Below are positions 32,431-43,430 of a stretch of 64,000 nucleotides of DNA, in pieces (within the stretch, counting starts at the first letter, position 1; each line of letters starts with the position of its first letter). Source of the stretch: Przewalskia tangutica (taxonomy: Eukaryota > Streptophyta > Magnoliopsida > Solanales > Solanaceae). Location: positions 24,613,501 through 24,677,500 of the forward strand of contig CM056736.1 in NCBI GenBank assembly GCA_029844215.1, written 5' to 3'. The notes below the pieces were generated by a model that saw only the letters and a program-made list of their open reading frames with translations, searched no databases and was not told the DNA's origin. Made by a program: the position numbers and the translations under genes.

Positions 32431-35180
32431 TGTTGACACCCAATTTTGACCCTCCCGTCCAGCCATTAACCATAAAATTAGACTAATTTTGTAAAATAAG
32501 TTTTTATGATTTTTTATAATAAAATGCAGCGATAAAACATAAATACATGCATAAATAAATAATTTAATAATGGCATCGCGTCTTACGTAGAGTTTTAAAC
32601 ACTTAGAGTCCTGCGTCCGCATTAACTAATTGTAAGCTCTGTCGTAATTCTTAATCATTAATAAATACATAAAATAATTAATTTAGCAATGACGTCACGT
32701 CAAGTAGCATAGTTGCATTTATTAATACGCAAGAGAATGTCATAATCATTTGTAGTTTAAAATCAATTTTTTATTTAATAGCGTCGCATTTATAAGGCTT
32801 TAAACAATTCTTAAATATCGTACTTGCATTCAAAGATTTAAGTAATTTAATATAAACTCAATGCAATTTTAATTTAACCGCAATAATGCATAATAATAAG
32901 TTTTTAAATAATAGCGTAGATTTTAACATATTAAGCACTAATTAAATAACACGCGCATTTATTATGACAATTAGACTAATTTAGCACCTAAATAATTAGA
33001 CTAATTTAGCACCTAAATAATTAGTATAATTTAGAAACTAAATAATTTAACTAAATTAAATAATCTTATCCTAATTCATTAATCACCTATAATTAAATTA
33101 ACTAAAGCCTAAAACTAATACTAATAATACACTTAATTTCTACTCACCACGCCAGCTGAACCCTGACCCAACACCCCTTATTTTTCCCTTATACGGAAAT
33201 TCCACAAATACCCTCACTTCACCTCTCCATCACATTAATACCCACTAACTAATTCAATTAATTAACCTTACTGGCCCAACCCGATCGGCCCGCATGACCC
33301 TCTACCCTTAGCATTTATGCCGACCCGACCTATTTCTTTTACCATTTTTCACGTCTCCCTCTCGTCGACAACCCTCAAAAGAAAACCTAGAACCCTAAAT
33401 TCCCGTCGCCGCCTCCTTACCCACACGCCCTAAATCCCACCAAATCACAACCAAAATCCCAGGTTTCCTTTCTTAGAGCCTACCATAGCAAGAACCCTTC
33501 CAAAATCGTGACCCAAATCGCGTAAATCAGAGTTTCCCATAACCACAAATCGTTCTAAAATCTCGTCGAATCAGTCACCCACGCACCCTGGTCAGCTTTC
33601 CTTACCCATGCACCCTCTTCCAACGATTTCTTACCATAATAACATCAAATCAGCCTTCACGAAATCAGTACAAAAATCACATGAAATCACACCAGTAGCT
33701 TACCAAGTTTAGAGTCGAACGTAGGCTATATAAGTGAGGCCATTGTTACATGCAAAGGCATCGAGAAAAGATTGGAAAATCAGAAGGGCCCAATAGCAAT
33801 AGACGACAGAGCTCAAGGAGGAAGACGACAGAGCTCAGTGAGGTAGCACCTTCCTCACTATCGAACACCCCCCTAGCAGCAGTCAGCACCCAGACCATTA
33901 GCATAGCACGAATAGGTAGTTCAAATCTCCTTACTTCAATTCCAGTCAAAAATCAGCAACAACAAATCTTACCCTTTCAATCGCATCGCAATAACCCGTC
34001 GAGTGGACCGACGACTTGATCTGTTGCCGCCGGGCCATTGTCCGAGAAGAGTCTCATGGCGAGACTCATCGTAACAAGCGTGAAAACCCGCGTCCATGTG
34101 CATTTATCCTCGCATCGTGAATTCTAAGCGCGATGAAGACATCGCCATTCCTCGAGTCCTTTAAATTATTTTCTATCCCGCCCCATTCATTTGTTTATTG
34201 TAAATTATGTGACTAACGCTATTCTAATTAATAGGATATCTAGAATAATTAGCCTTTGAATATATAAGTGGGGAAGGTAATTTAAAGTTCATCGCTTAAC
34301 TCACTTGCTTTTTTTAAGATTTGTCATGCATGTCTAAATAATTTAACTTGCATCACATTTGTTTCTTACTAAAATCCATAACAGATTTCTTCCTAAAAAA
34401 TCATCTTAAAGCATCTCTTATACAAAATTGTACGCAGGTTAAGCAAGATTAATTTAGCTAGCAGTATACCTAACTAGTTCATAAATAACCTTTGCATGAA
34501 CACATAATTAATCCCTTAGCACCCTCTTAATATTTAAGCACCCTAGCACTACTTTGTTTACACTTAGCACTTTTAAATTGCTAGCACTTTTGTTAAGCGT
34601 CTTTAACCCTTAATATTTTAGCACCTCTTAGCATTCTTTCGCATATAGCACCTTTTGCCCTTTTTAGACTTAAGCACCTTTAAACATTTTAACATTTTAG
34701 CATTTATTTTATTTCCTAGCATTTTATTAAGCAGAAGGAGCTTTTATTTTTGCATTTTTTTTAAATATAATAATTACCCTAGGTTTGGCAGGACAACCGT
34801 AAGTTAGCGGATCTTAGAGGGTGCCTAACCCCTTCCCTCTAGATTAATAAAGAACCCTTACCCAGAATCTCATTAAGTTTAGCAGACCATTAAAATGGAG
34901 TTAATGTTTTACTTCAAACTAGTTAAACATTTAGGTGTCCTAATTCACCCAATTAATTAGGTGGCGACTCCGCGAACCCTTAGCATTCTAGGAACCCTTT
35001 AGCATTTTAGCACCCTTTTAAACTTTAGCATCTTTTGCAATTTTAGCATCCTTTTAGCATTTTTTAAACCTTCAAGCCTTTTTAAATATTTTAGCACTTT
35101 TTAGTTTTATTTTATTTTCTAACCTTTTTATTTGAGCAGGAGTTTAGAAAATAAAGTCGCGGTCGAAATCGGGCGCGACA
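32431..35180 (+). mobile_element. Element F 5' LTR
   Basis: 2,750 bp of AT-rich sequence. It has a TATA box at 33727-33734 (tatataag) and then a purine-rich stretch (33750-33840). The distal part (about 34500-35110) is full of short ttagcac/ttagcat words, roughly every 10-20 bp. The 89-aa ORF at 33750-34019 is not supported as a gene. Confidence 0.88.
33727..33734 (+). promoter_or_regulatory. TATA box of element F LTR
   Basis: tatataag lies in ggctatataagtgagg, identical in the 3' LTR at 41364-41371. It is the likely RNA polymerase II start signal, placing R just downstream at about 33755-33760. Confidence 0.7.
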
Positions 35181-35183
35181 GAA

Positions 35184-35201
35184 TGGCGACTCCACTGGGG
35201 A
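35184..35201 (+). promoter_or_regulatory. Element F primer-binding site
   Basis: tggcgactccactgggga begins 3 bases after the 5' LTR. This differs from the initiator-Met-type PBS of elements A, B, D and E, and resembles PBS sequences reported for the TAT/Ogre lineage (tRNA-Arg); I did not check the match to a tRNA. Confidence 0.65.
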
Positions 35202-36060
35202 TTTTAGGTTCTTAACCACAACAGACCTAGGGTTATTGTTTGGCAATTATTTTGCATTTAATTTTGTGTGTTGTATTTTGTTTATTTTTTGCTACTTGCT
35301 TTACTGCTTTCCTTAAACTGGCATTCCGCTCATATTTCTTCCATTCTGGAAAATTCACACAATCACACACTCATGCGCACCTGCAAATTTCTTTCAAAAA
35401 ATATCCAAATTTTAGGAGAGTTGGCGCCTGCGCGGAGTTAGATCGGTTCGTCTGATCAGCCGCGTAGCCTTCTCACTCGAGTTGTCCGCTCGGGAACTCA
35501 AGGCGTCTAGAAAAGCCAATTCTTAGAAACTTAAGATAGAGCTATACCACCCTTATTTTAGGGCATGCATGCATTTACCTTAGGTGGGTTGGTCCTTGGC
35601 ATCGACACCACAATTAGGAAGACACCAAACTTGTCGACGGGTTTCTGAACCCAACGACCGACCAGCATATTATGTATAGCGTGGAAATGACAGACAAATC
35701 CAAACCCAATCATGACATGCTGAAATTGGGAAAAGTGCACCGTCATTTGGTCGCCATTTCCAACAAAGGCATTATAGTTGGACGACTTGGACAAATGGCC
35801 ATAATCTCGCATAAGTGACGCGTTTAGGCTTACCGCATAAAGAGGTCCCCGCATGTTAGGAAACGTTTGAATGTGCTGTATGCGATATACCGCTACATAC
35901 CGCAAATTATGTGCTTTATGCTAACACCGCTTGTTGCATTTTTAGAAAATTTATCATCCTCCCCCAAAGTCGGTTCGTATTTGACTCAACAATGCCGAGC
36001 ATCCACACTTCACCGTGTCCAAGGCAAGAAATGATGATACGACGCTCGGCGCCCGAGCCA
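35202..36060 (+). other. Element F leader, no gene recognised
   Basis: About 860 bp with only short ORFs, including a 115-aa minus-strand ORF (35558-35905) that looks like a shadow. It may contain the start of gag in decayed form, but I see no motif. Confidence 0.4.
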
Positions 36061-37140
36061 AATGGTTTGGGAATTATTCTGCAATAAAACAGAACCTTCG
36101 TATGGGAGGAATATCACCATCGGGAAGAATGTATTGCACAAGGCCGCAACAAATTGGCGATATGCGGTTGAGATGGAGAGGCTACTGAATCGACAACCTA
36201 TCCATTAGCTTGAATACCCCATGCGGATCAAAGGGCCACTACTTCACAAACCATCCCAGATCGACCTCCACCACCACATATCTCCTGCATCTCCACAAAG
36301 GCGCCAACACCGAACAAACCGCCCGCCCACCCAACCTCAACCCCACCTTCAAAACGACTCCCACTACCCATATACCTCACCGCCACATTTCACCATAATC
36401 AGCCCTAATCGCTGTGCCAACCAATACCCACGCACACCCATTACCACTGAACAACAAGAAACACCGGTGACTTACGCAAGCGAAGCCCACCTTTTTACCG
36501 TCCGTGCCGCTGAAGGGGATCATTCTGAAGAAATGGAGAGGAAGTCCGAGCCAAAATGGACGAGGACGTGGCAAAGAAATTCATAGTCCGAAAAAGCGGT
36601 TGGGGCACGCGATCGGACAAAGGTCACGGGCGACTAGACTACGAGGATCTTTGTACGTGCATCGTGGAACCGCCATGAGGTACAAGGTGTCAAGTTTGAA
36701 CTATTTGATGGAAAAGGAACCCCGCGCACTTCGAGGTCATATCGACAAGCTAATCGGGGTAGGAAGAACCCGGCCATGCGTTATGAAGTTGTTCATTCGA
36801 GCTTGGCCGAGACACTAGATTGGTATACGGCAAGATCCGCGAAATGGCATAGTTGGAATCGTTAGCCCAAGACTTTGTAGGCGGTTAGGTTCCGCTGACA
36901 CGTAAACCGTGGATAGATTCTATCTAACGAAGCTAGAAAAGAGGTCTCACCGAGACATTCGTGAATACGCCACGAGGTGGCGTTCAGAGGCTGAAGTGCA
37001 CCCACGTGGTGAGAGTGAGATGACCACACTATTCGTGCAATCTTTGAAGGACGCAACCTATTATGAGCGAATGATAAGCGTCATGGACGGAGTTTTGCGG
37101 AAGTTGTTAGAATGGGCGACCGTGAAGAAGGTATAAACCG
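36061..37140 (+). pseudogene. Element F gag-like region
   Basis: The best piece (36909-37136) reads DRFYLTKLEKRSHRDIREYA, then TRWRSEAEVHP, EMTTLFVQSLKDATYYERM and LEWATVKKV. The order 'L..LEKK..ESFREYA.RWR..A..V.P.L.E.EM...F...L...Y...M' is the capsid signature of plant TAT-type gag. Upstream fragments (36210-36600) are Pro/His/Gln-rich linker. Several frameshifts separate the pieces. Gag would form the capsid and package RNA; here it looks non-functional or mis-sequenced. Confidence 0.6.
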
Positions 37141-38620
37141 GCAGGATTACAACCGCAAAGATTACAGTAACTAATAAGGCGATTGATCGTGACACTCTGG
37201 GGTACTTCACAGAGGAAGAAAGAGCGCTTTCCTTCCATGTTTGTACAAGAACGCAAACCCAAACATTCATAACATATCAAACCCATCATACTACCACACA
37301 CGGCTATATATAACACTTCACAAGCACCGCTTATCCCGCCCGCATAGATCCACCCATCAAGCCCGCCGAATGTACAGAGCACCCAATGCACCCAGAGCAA
37401 ATAAGAATTTTGAAGGAAAACCACCCAAAGTTCGCACTTACTACCGAACCCATACCTCAAATATATGAAAGGTTGCATGCGCAGCCTAATCCAACCGATT
37501 CCGGAAGGATCCTCGACCTATCCCAAGATGGTATGATGAGAACAAGCCGCACAGATTACCCAATAGCCCAGGACATGACATCAAGGTTGCCACTCCTCAG
37601 GGGGAATCGAGGCGTTAATCGAGAAGGGTAATTCGGCTAAAGGATCCGCCCCAATGTGCATGATAACCCCGCAAACCACGACCACGCCAATGCACTGATA
37701 ACCTTAGATGAGAATACACTCGCCTTATGCCCATTCCGCCTCGAATCAGCCATTTATCCGAGCACGCACGCAGAGGCCGAGAGGGAGATAGCAGAGCATG
37801 AAGACCCGGCCATCCACGGCAGCATGAAGGCGTATTGATTGGATTTGCACCTGCTTCGTCCGCAGAGCACGGATAGGAAAACGATTTATTTTAGCGAGAA
37901 TAATTTATAAACACATATTTAAGCTTTAATAATGTTTTCTTTCGTTTTGCTTGTAATGAACTACGTTCGACCTGATTCCCTCATGGGGATACGTAGGCGG
38001 CCTAAATCGGCTTCGGTCACACCATTAGGAAACTTTCCCTTGCTTTGAAAATGACAAGAATACACATAGCCTACAAGCAACTACATTGAGACCCATTTTA
38101 GGCCGACACGCTTTCAAAATCGGGGCGGTGTAGGAAACTGCATGGGGTTGCAAGTCCAAACGAGCCAGGCACGCAGATATCAAGGAACAAGGCAGCAAAG
38201 TCAAATATGAATCGACCCCCCCCAAACTCACAAATTTTTCGTTGCGCGCAGGTCTTTTAATATTAAGCGAAAGTGCAATACGGCGTAAAATACGAAAAGT
38301 CTCTTCGCGAAGCGAGAAAGCAGCAAAGCGGATGACAACAATCCAAAGTCCGCAGCAAGAGCAAGCAGCAGAAAGCGGCATCAACACCGGCAATCAAAGT
38401 TCGAGTTCGCAACAAAACCTAGCGCATCAACTCGGGCATAAAGTCAAATTGGCAACCCACGCATCGCACACAGAAATTCGTCAGCTGCAACGTTCAGCAT
38501 GTCCGTGCAAAGACAACATCTCAGGGATGACATCTCTACCCACAAAATTTCACTTCATATGTATTTATCATTTCATTTAAACGGTATACACTAACGCCTT
38601 TTCTCAAGCTTAGCTTGCGG
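37141..38620 (+). other. Element F region after gag, no pol recognised
   Basis: Short plus-strand ORFs (37241-37468, 37386-37631, 37656-37838, 38242-38580) may be further pieces of a gag/protease-like polyprotein; one at 37656-37838 ends with an acidic AEREIAEHEDPA stretch. I find no DTG/DSG protease motif, no YxDD and no DDE motif. The element is therefore judged non-autonomous. Confidence 0.4.
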
Positions 38621-38627
38621 GAGAATT

Positions 38628-39230
38628 TATTCTACGAGGCAGCGACACGCCGGTGCAGCAACGCGTGATCGCAAGTCCACGCAACGACGCCGGCAAAGAA
38701 CACGCCCGCAACGACGTAATCAAGAAGTCCACGCAACGACGCCACCGCAACACGCCCGCATAACGACGTAATCAAGAAGTCCATGCAACGACGCCAGGAA
38801 GAACATCGCCCGCATAACGACGTAATCAAGAAGTCCACGCAACGACGCCAGGAAGAACACGCCCGCATAACGACGTGATCGGAAGTCCACGCAACGACGC
38901 CAGGCAAAGAACACGCCCGCATAACGACGAATCGCAAGTCCACGCAACGACGCGCAAAGAATACGCCCGCATACGACGTTACGCGACGCCAGTTCACGAA
39001 TGACGCCGGAAGAACACGCCCGCATAACGACGTGATCGCGAAGTCCACGCAACGACGCCAGCGAATACGCCCGCATAACGACGTTATCAAAGACAAAGAA
39101 GTCCACGCAAACGACGCCAAAGAATAATACGCCCAGTAATGACGTTATCAAGACAAAGAAGTCTACGCGACGCCGCCAAAGAACACGTCGAGCGACGCTT
39201 ATCAAAGACAACAAGCCCAAAAATGACGCC
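38628..39230. repeat. Minisatellite of about 53 bp in element F
   Basis: About ten or eleven copies of a roughly 53-bp unit (cgcccgcataacgacgtaat, caagaagtccacgcaacgac, gccaggaagaaca). It explains the 162- and 173-aa minus-strand ORFs. Differences between copies cluster at the gccagg word (gccagga, gccaggc, gccgga, gcgc, gccagcg), consistent with the error pattern described in the findings. Its place near the 3' end of the internal region recalls the minisatellites common in TAT elements. Confidence 0.85.
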
Positions 39231-39758
39231 ATCATCAGCATATCACATCCACGCAGGACGATTTACGTACTCTAAATTGCATTTCTTACGCTTGCTTTAT
39301 TATTCCGTCTTAGCGATTTATGCACTAACTCTTTCGAGCTTTAGTCTACGTGGACAATTGCAGCAGCGACAACATATCCGCATTCACAATCGCAACACGC
39401 CCGGTGCGGCGAAATCACAACATTTGCAAAGATCGCATCAACACAAAGAGCATCACATTCTGCAGATAACCTTTTATACTCACAGTTGCATTACTTTAAA
39501 AATTATACATCATCATTTTTTGCCGTAACATTTATGCACTAACCGCTTGTTCAAGTCTTAGCATGCAGGTTACGAGAGCACAACGTGGATTTTCTCTACT
39601 AACAGGGCAATTTGTCGGCCAACCTTCCCAACGATCGCGTAAGCGCCTCAAGCGTCGGTTCATTCGCTTCCACATCACCATGTAGAACCCAAAGACTACA
39701 AGCCTAGCAGTACGCTGTGTTCAAGCCCGTTTATCTTACTTTATTCTTTACATCACAG

Positions 39759-39938
39759 CCCAGTGTCATCATAACTCGACACTGGGACAGCTTTGAGTCC
39801 GCGTTAGCCCGCCTTGGTGTTTTGACCATGGTAACCCAGTGTCGTCATAACTCGACACTGGGACAGCTTTGAGTCCGCGTTAGCCCGCCTTGGTGTTTTG
39901 ACCATGGTAACCCGTTGTCGCCATAACTCGACACCGGG
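39759..39938. repeat. 76-bp tandem repeat carrying three hairpins
   Basis: Two full 76-bp copies (39759-39834, 39835-39910) and the start of a third. Each begins with an inverted repeat: cccagtgtcg and cgacactggg around the loop tcataact (39835-39862 is perfect, 10 bp). The first copy (39759-39786) has one mismatch at the loop. The third (39911-39938) has one mismatch and one paired change (A-T to G-C at stem position 4). It lies about 130-300 bp before the 3' LTR. Confidence 0.8.
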
Positions 39939-40063
39939 ATGATTTTGATTTTTGCGTCACTTTGTCTACGCCCAACTTTGCAATTCAAGATCGAGACAAA
40001 ATTGGCATGAGTCAACGCTTTGTCCAAGATTCTTCCATCATCTCCATACAAAGAGGACAAAAT

Positions 40064-42810
40064 TGCCGACACCCAATTTTGACCTCCTCCGTCAAATGCA
40101 TTAACCATAAAATTAGACTAATTTTGTAAAATAAGTTTTTATGATTTTTTATAATAAAATGCAGCGATAAAACATAAATACATGCATAAATAAATAATTT
40201 AATAATGGCATCGCGTCTTACGTAAAGTTTTAAACACTTAGAGTCCTCGCCCGCATTAACTAATTGTAAGTTCTGTCGTAATTCGTAATCATTAATAAAT
40301 ACATAAAATAATTAATTTAGCAATGCCACACGTCAAGTAGCATAGTTGCATTTATTAATACGCAAGAGAATGTCATAATCATTTGTAGTTTAAAATCAAT
40401 TTTTTATTTAATACGCATTTATAAGGCTTTAAACAATTCTTAAATATCGTACTTGCATTCAGCATTTAAGTAATTTAATATAAACTCAATGCAATTTTAA
40501 TTTAACTTCGCAATAATGCATAATAATAAGTTTTTAAATAATAGCGCCGCATTTTAACATATTAAGCACTAATTAAATAACACGCCCGCATTTATTATGA
40601 CAATTAGACTAATTTAGCACCTAAATAATTAGACTAATTTAGCACCTAAATAATTAGACTAATTTAGCACCTAAATAATTTAACTAAATTAAATAATCTA
40701 ATCCTAATTAATTAAGCACCTAAAATTAAATTAACTAAAGCCTAAAACTAATACTAATAATACACTTAATTTCTACCCAGCCCACGCCTTGGCCCAAACC
40801 CGGCAGCCCAACACCCCTTATTTTTCCCTTATACCAGCAGCCCACAAATACCCTCACTTCACCCTCTCCATCACATTAATACCCACTAACTAATTCAATT
40901 AATTAACCTTACCAGGCCCAACCCGATCAGCCCACACCCGCAAGCCCCTCTACCCTTAGCAGCCCTTATGTCGACCCAGCCCCTATTTCTTTTACCATTT
41001 TTCACGTCTCCCTCTCGTCGACAACCCTCAAAAGAAAACCTAGAACCCTAAATTCCGTCGCCTCTTACCCACACGCCCAAATCCCACCAAATCACAACCA
41101 AAATCCTGTGTTTCTTTCAGAGCCTACCATAGCAAGAACCCTTCCAAAATCGTGACCCAAATCGCAGAATCGTAGTTTCCCATAACCACAAATCGTTCTA
41201 AAATCTCGAATCGATCACACCCACGCACTGTCGCCTTTCCTTACCCATGCACCCTCTTCCAACGATTTCTTACCATAATAACATCAAATCAGCCTTCACG
41301 AAATCAGTACAAAAATCACATGAAATCACACCGAGCTTACCAAGTTTAGAGTCGAACGTAGGCTATATAAGTGAGGCCATTGTTACGCAAAGGCATCGAG
41401 AAAAGATTGGAAAATCGGGCGGCCCAATAGCAATAGGCACAGAGCTCGGCCGAGGAAGACGACAGAGCTCGCCGAGGTAGCACCTTCCTCACCATCGAAC
41501 ACCCCTAGCAAAGAGCCAAAGACCTGCACCATTAGCATAGCACGAATAGGTAGTTCAAATCTCCTTACTTCAATTCCAGTCAAAAATCAGCAACAACAAA
41601 TCTTACCCTTTCAATCGCATCGCAATAACCCGTCGAGTGGACCGACGACTTGATACGCTGCCCCGGCTCGCTGTCCGGAGAAGAGTCTCATGGCGAGACT
41701 CATCGTAACAAACGTGAAAACCCGCATCCATGTGCATTTATCCTCGCATCAGGAATTCTAAGCCGCAGGCGAAAGACATCGCCATTCCTCGAGTCCTTTA
41801 AATTATTTTCTATCCCGCCCCATTCATTTGTTTATTGTAAATTATGTGACTAACGCTATTCTAATTAATAGGATATCTAGAATAATTAGCCTTTGAATAT
41901 ATAAGTGGGGAAGGTAATTTAAAGTTCATCGCTTAACTCACTTGCTTTTTTTAAGATTTGTCATGCATGTCTAAATAATTTAACTTGCATCACATTTGTT
42001 TCTTACTAAAATCCATAACAGATTTCTTCCTAAAAAATCATCTTAAAGCATCTCTTATACAAAATTGTACGCAGGTTAAGCAAGATTAATTTAGCTAGCA
42101 GTATACCTAACTAGTTCATAAATAATCTTTGCATGAACACATAATTAACCTTTTAGCACTTTTAATATTTTAGCACCCTAGCACCACTTTGTTTACACTC
42201 AGCACTTTTAAATTGCTAGCACTTTTGTTAAGCGTCTTTAACCCTTAATATTTTAGCACCTCTTAGCATTCTTTCGCATATAGCACCTTTTTCCCTTTTT
42301 AGACTTAAGCACCTTTAAACATTTTAACATTTTAGCATTTATTTTATTTCCTAGCATTTTATTAAGCAGAAGGAGCTTTTATTTTTGCATTTTTTTTAAA
42401 TATAATAATTACCCTAGGTTTGGCAGGACAACCGTAAGTTAGCGGATCTTAGAGGGTGCCTAACCCCTTCCCTCTAGATTAATAAAGAACCCTACCTAAT
42501 CTCATTAAGTTTAACACTATTAAAATGGAGTTAATGTTTTACTTCAAACTAGTTAAACATTTAGGTGTCCTAATTCACCCAATTAATTAGGTGGAGACTC
42601 CGCGAACCCTTAGCATTCTAGCAACCCTTTAGCATTTTAGCACCCTTTTAAACTTTAGCATCTTTTGCAATTTTAGCATCCTTTTAGCATTTTTTAAACC
42701 TTCAAGCCTTTTTAAATATTTTAGCACTTTTTAGTTTTATTTTATTTTCTAACCTTTTTATTTGAGCAGGAGTTTAGAAAATAAAGTCGCGGTCGAAATC
42801 GGGCGCGACA
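40064..42810 (+). mobile_element. Element F 3' LTR
   Basis: 2,747 bp, starting tgccgacacccaattttgac and ending gggcgcgaca, collinear with the 5' LTR throughout. The first bases differ (tgccgac against tgttgac). The sequence before it (aaagaggacaaaat, 40050-40063) is a weak polypurine tract. It is followed by the TSD atagt at 42811-42815. Confidence 0.9.
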
Positions 42811-43415
42811 ATAGTCCCAGGAGTAGGATTGCTTAATGATACTACGGGCAAGGTACCCTGTTTTGATCGTGAGCCTCCTATTTTTATGCTATAAAATTTA
42901 TACTTGTTACTCTCATTGTTAGTAAGGCACAGTGCAACATAATTTGATTTTTATCTATAACTTCGCAGTATTTTGGACTTGTGATTTTACTACGATTTTC
43001 CGCTTTACATACTTGGTACGTCAGGTAATCGACCTCCTTCGGCGGCTGCGCTCATGCCGCAGTCGAGGTTCATAGCTTGCGATCCGCACTCTGGATCACG
43101 ATTCGGTTCTAAGGCTCCATTTCTCCCGAGGCCTCGCTTTGGTACGGCTCGAGGTTGTAGACTTTTGTACATTCTGGGGTATGGCGGGCCCATCCCGCCA
43201 TAGTGTTATACCTTCTGTAGAGGCTTGTAGTCCCGCATGAATTGGGTGTAAGGATGTAACTATTCGCTTTATTATATTTAGGTAGCCACTTTGGGTTAGC
43301 CTGCTTTATATTCTTATACGGTTCTTGTTTGCGAGTTTATTTTCACGTTTTCTCGATGTTGTATCGCTGCGGTGCCCGGTAAGGCACCACCACGGATCCG
43401 AGGTCGGTCGTGACA
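42811..43415 (+). mobile_element. Element D 5' LTR, segment 3 of 3
   Basis: It resumes after element F (atagtcccaggagtagg) and ends gtcgtgaca at 43415. Segments 1-3, with one TSD copy removed per insertion, total 2,621 bp against 2,619 bp for the 3' LTR. This confirms that E and F are both nested in this LTR. Confidence 0.9.
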
Positions 43416-43419
43416 AAAG

Positions 43420-43430
43420 TGGTATCGAGC
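43420..43430 (+). promoter_or_regulatory. Element D primer-binding site
   Basis: tggtatcgagc, 4 bases after the LTR, is the same initiator-Met-like site with the CAG-to-CG change seen in A, B and E. It shows that the interrupted LTR to its left is a 5' LTR. Confidence 0.75.

Larger units (their letters stand above)
32431..42810 (+). mobile_element. Element F: non-autonomous TAT/Ogre-like retrotransposon
   Basis: A complete insertion: 5' LTR 32431-35180 (2,750 bp), internal 35181-40063, 3' LTR 40064-42810 (2,747 bp), TSD atagt perfect on both sides (32426-32430, 42811-42815). LTR ends are tgttgacacccaattttgac...gggcgcgaca. The PBS is tggcgactccactgggga, a type found in TAT/Ogre elements and usually assigned to tRNA-Arg. 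The internal region shows a gag-like segment but no protease, RT, RNase H or integrase. LTRs are highly similar, so it is probably among the younger insertions. Confidence 0.88.

Noticed and set aside
38632..39241. Minus-strand ORFs of 162 and 173 aa
   Set aside because: They cover the 53-bp minisatellite of element F in two frames and show only repeated fragments such as RGLRDHVVMRACS-like words.
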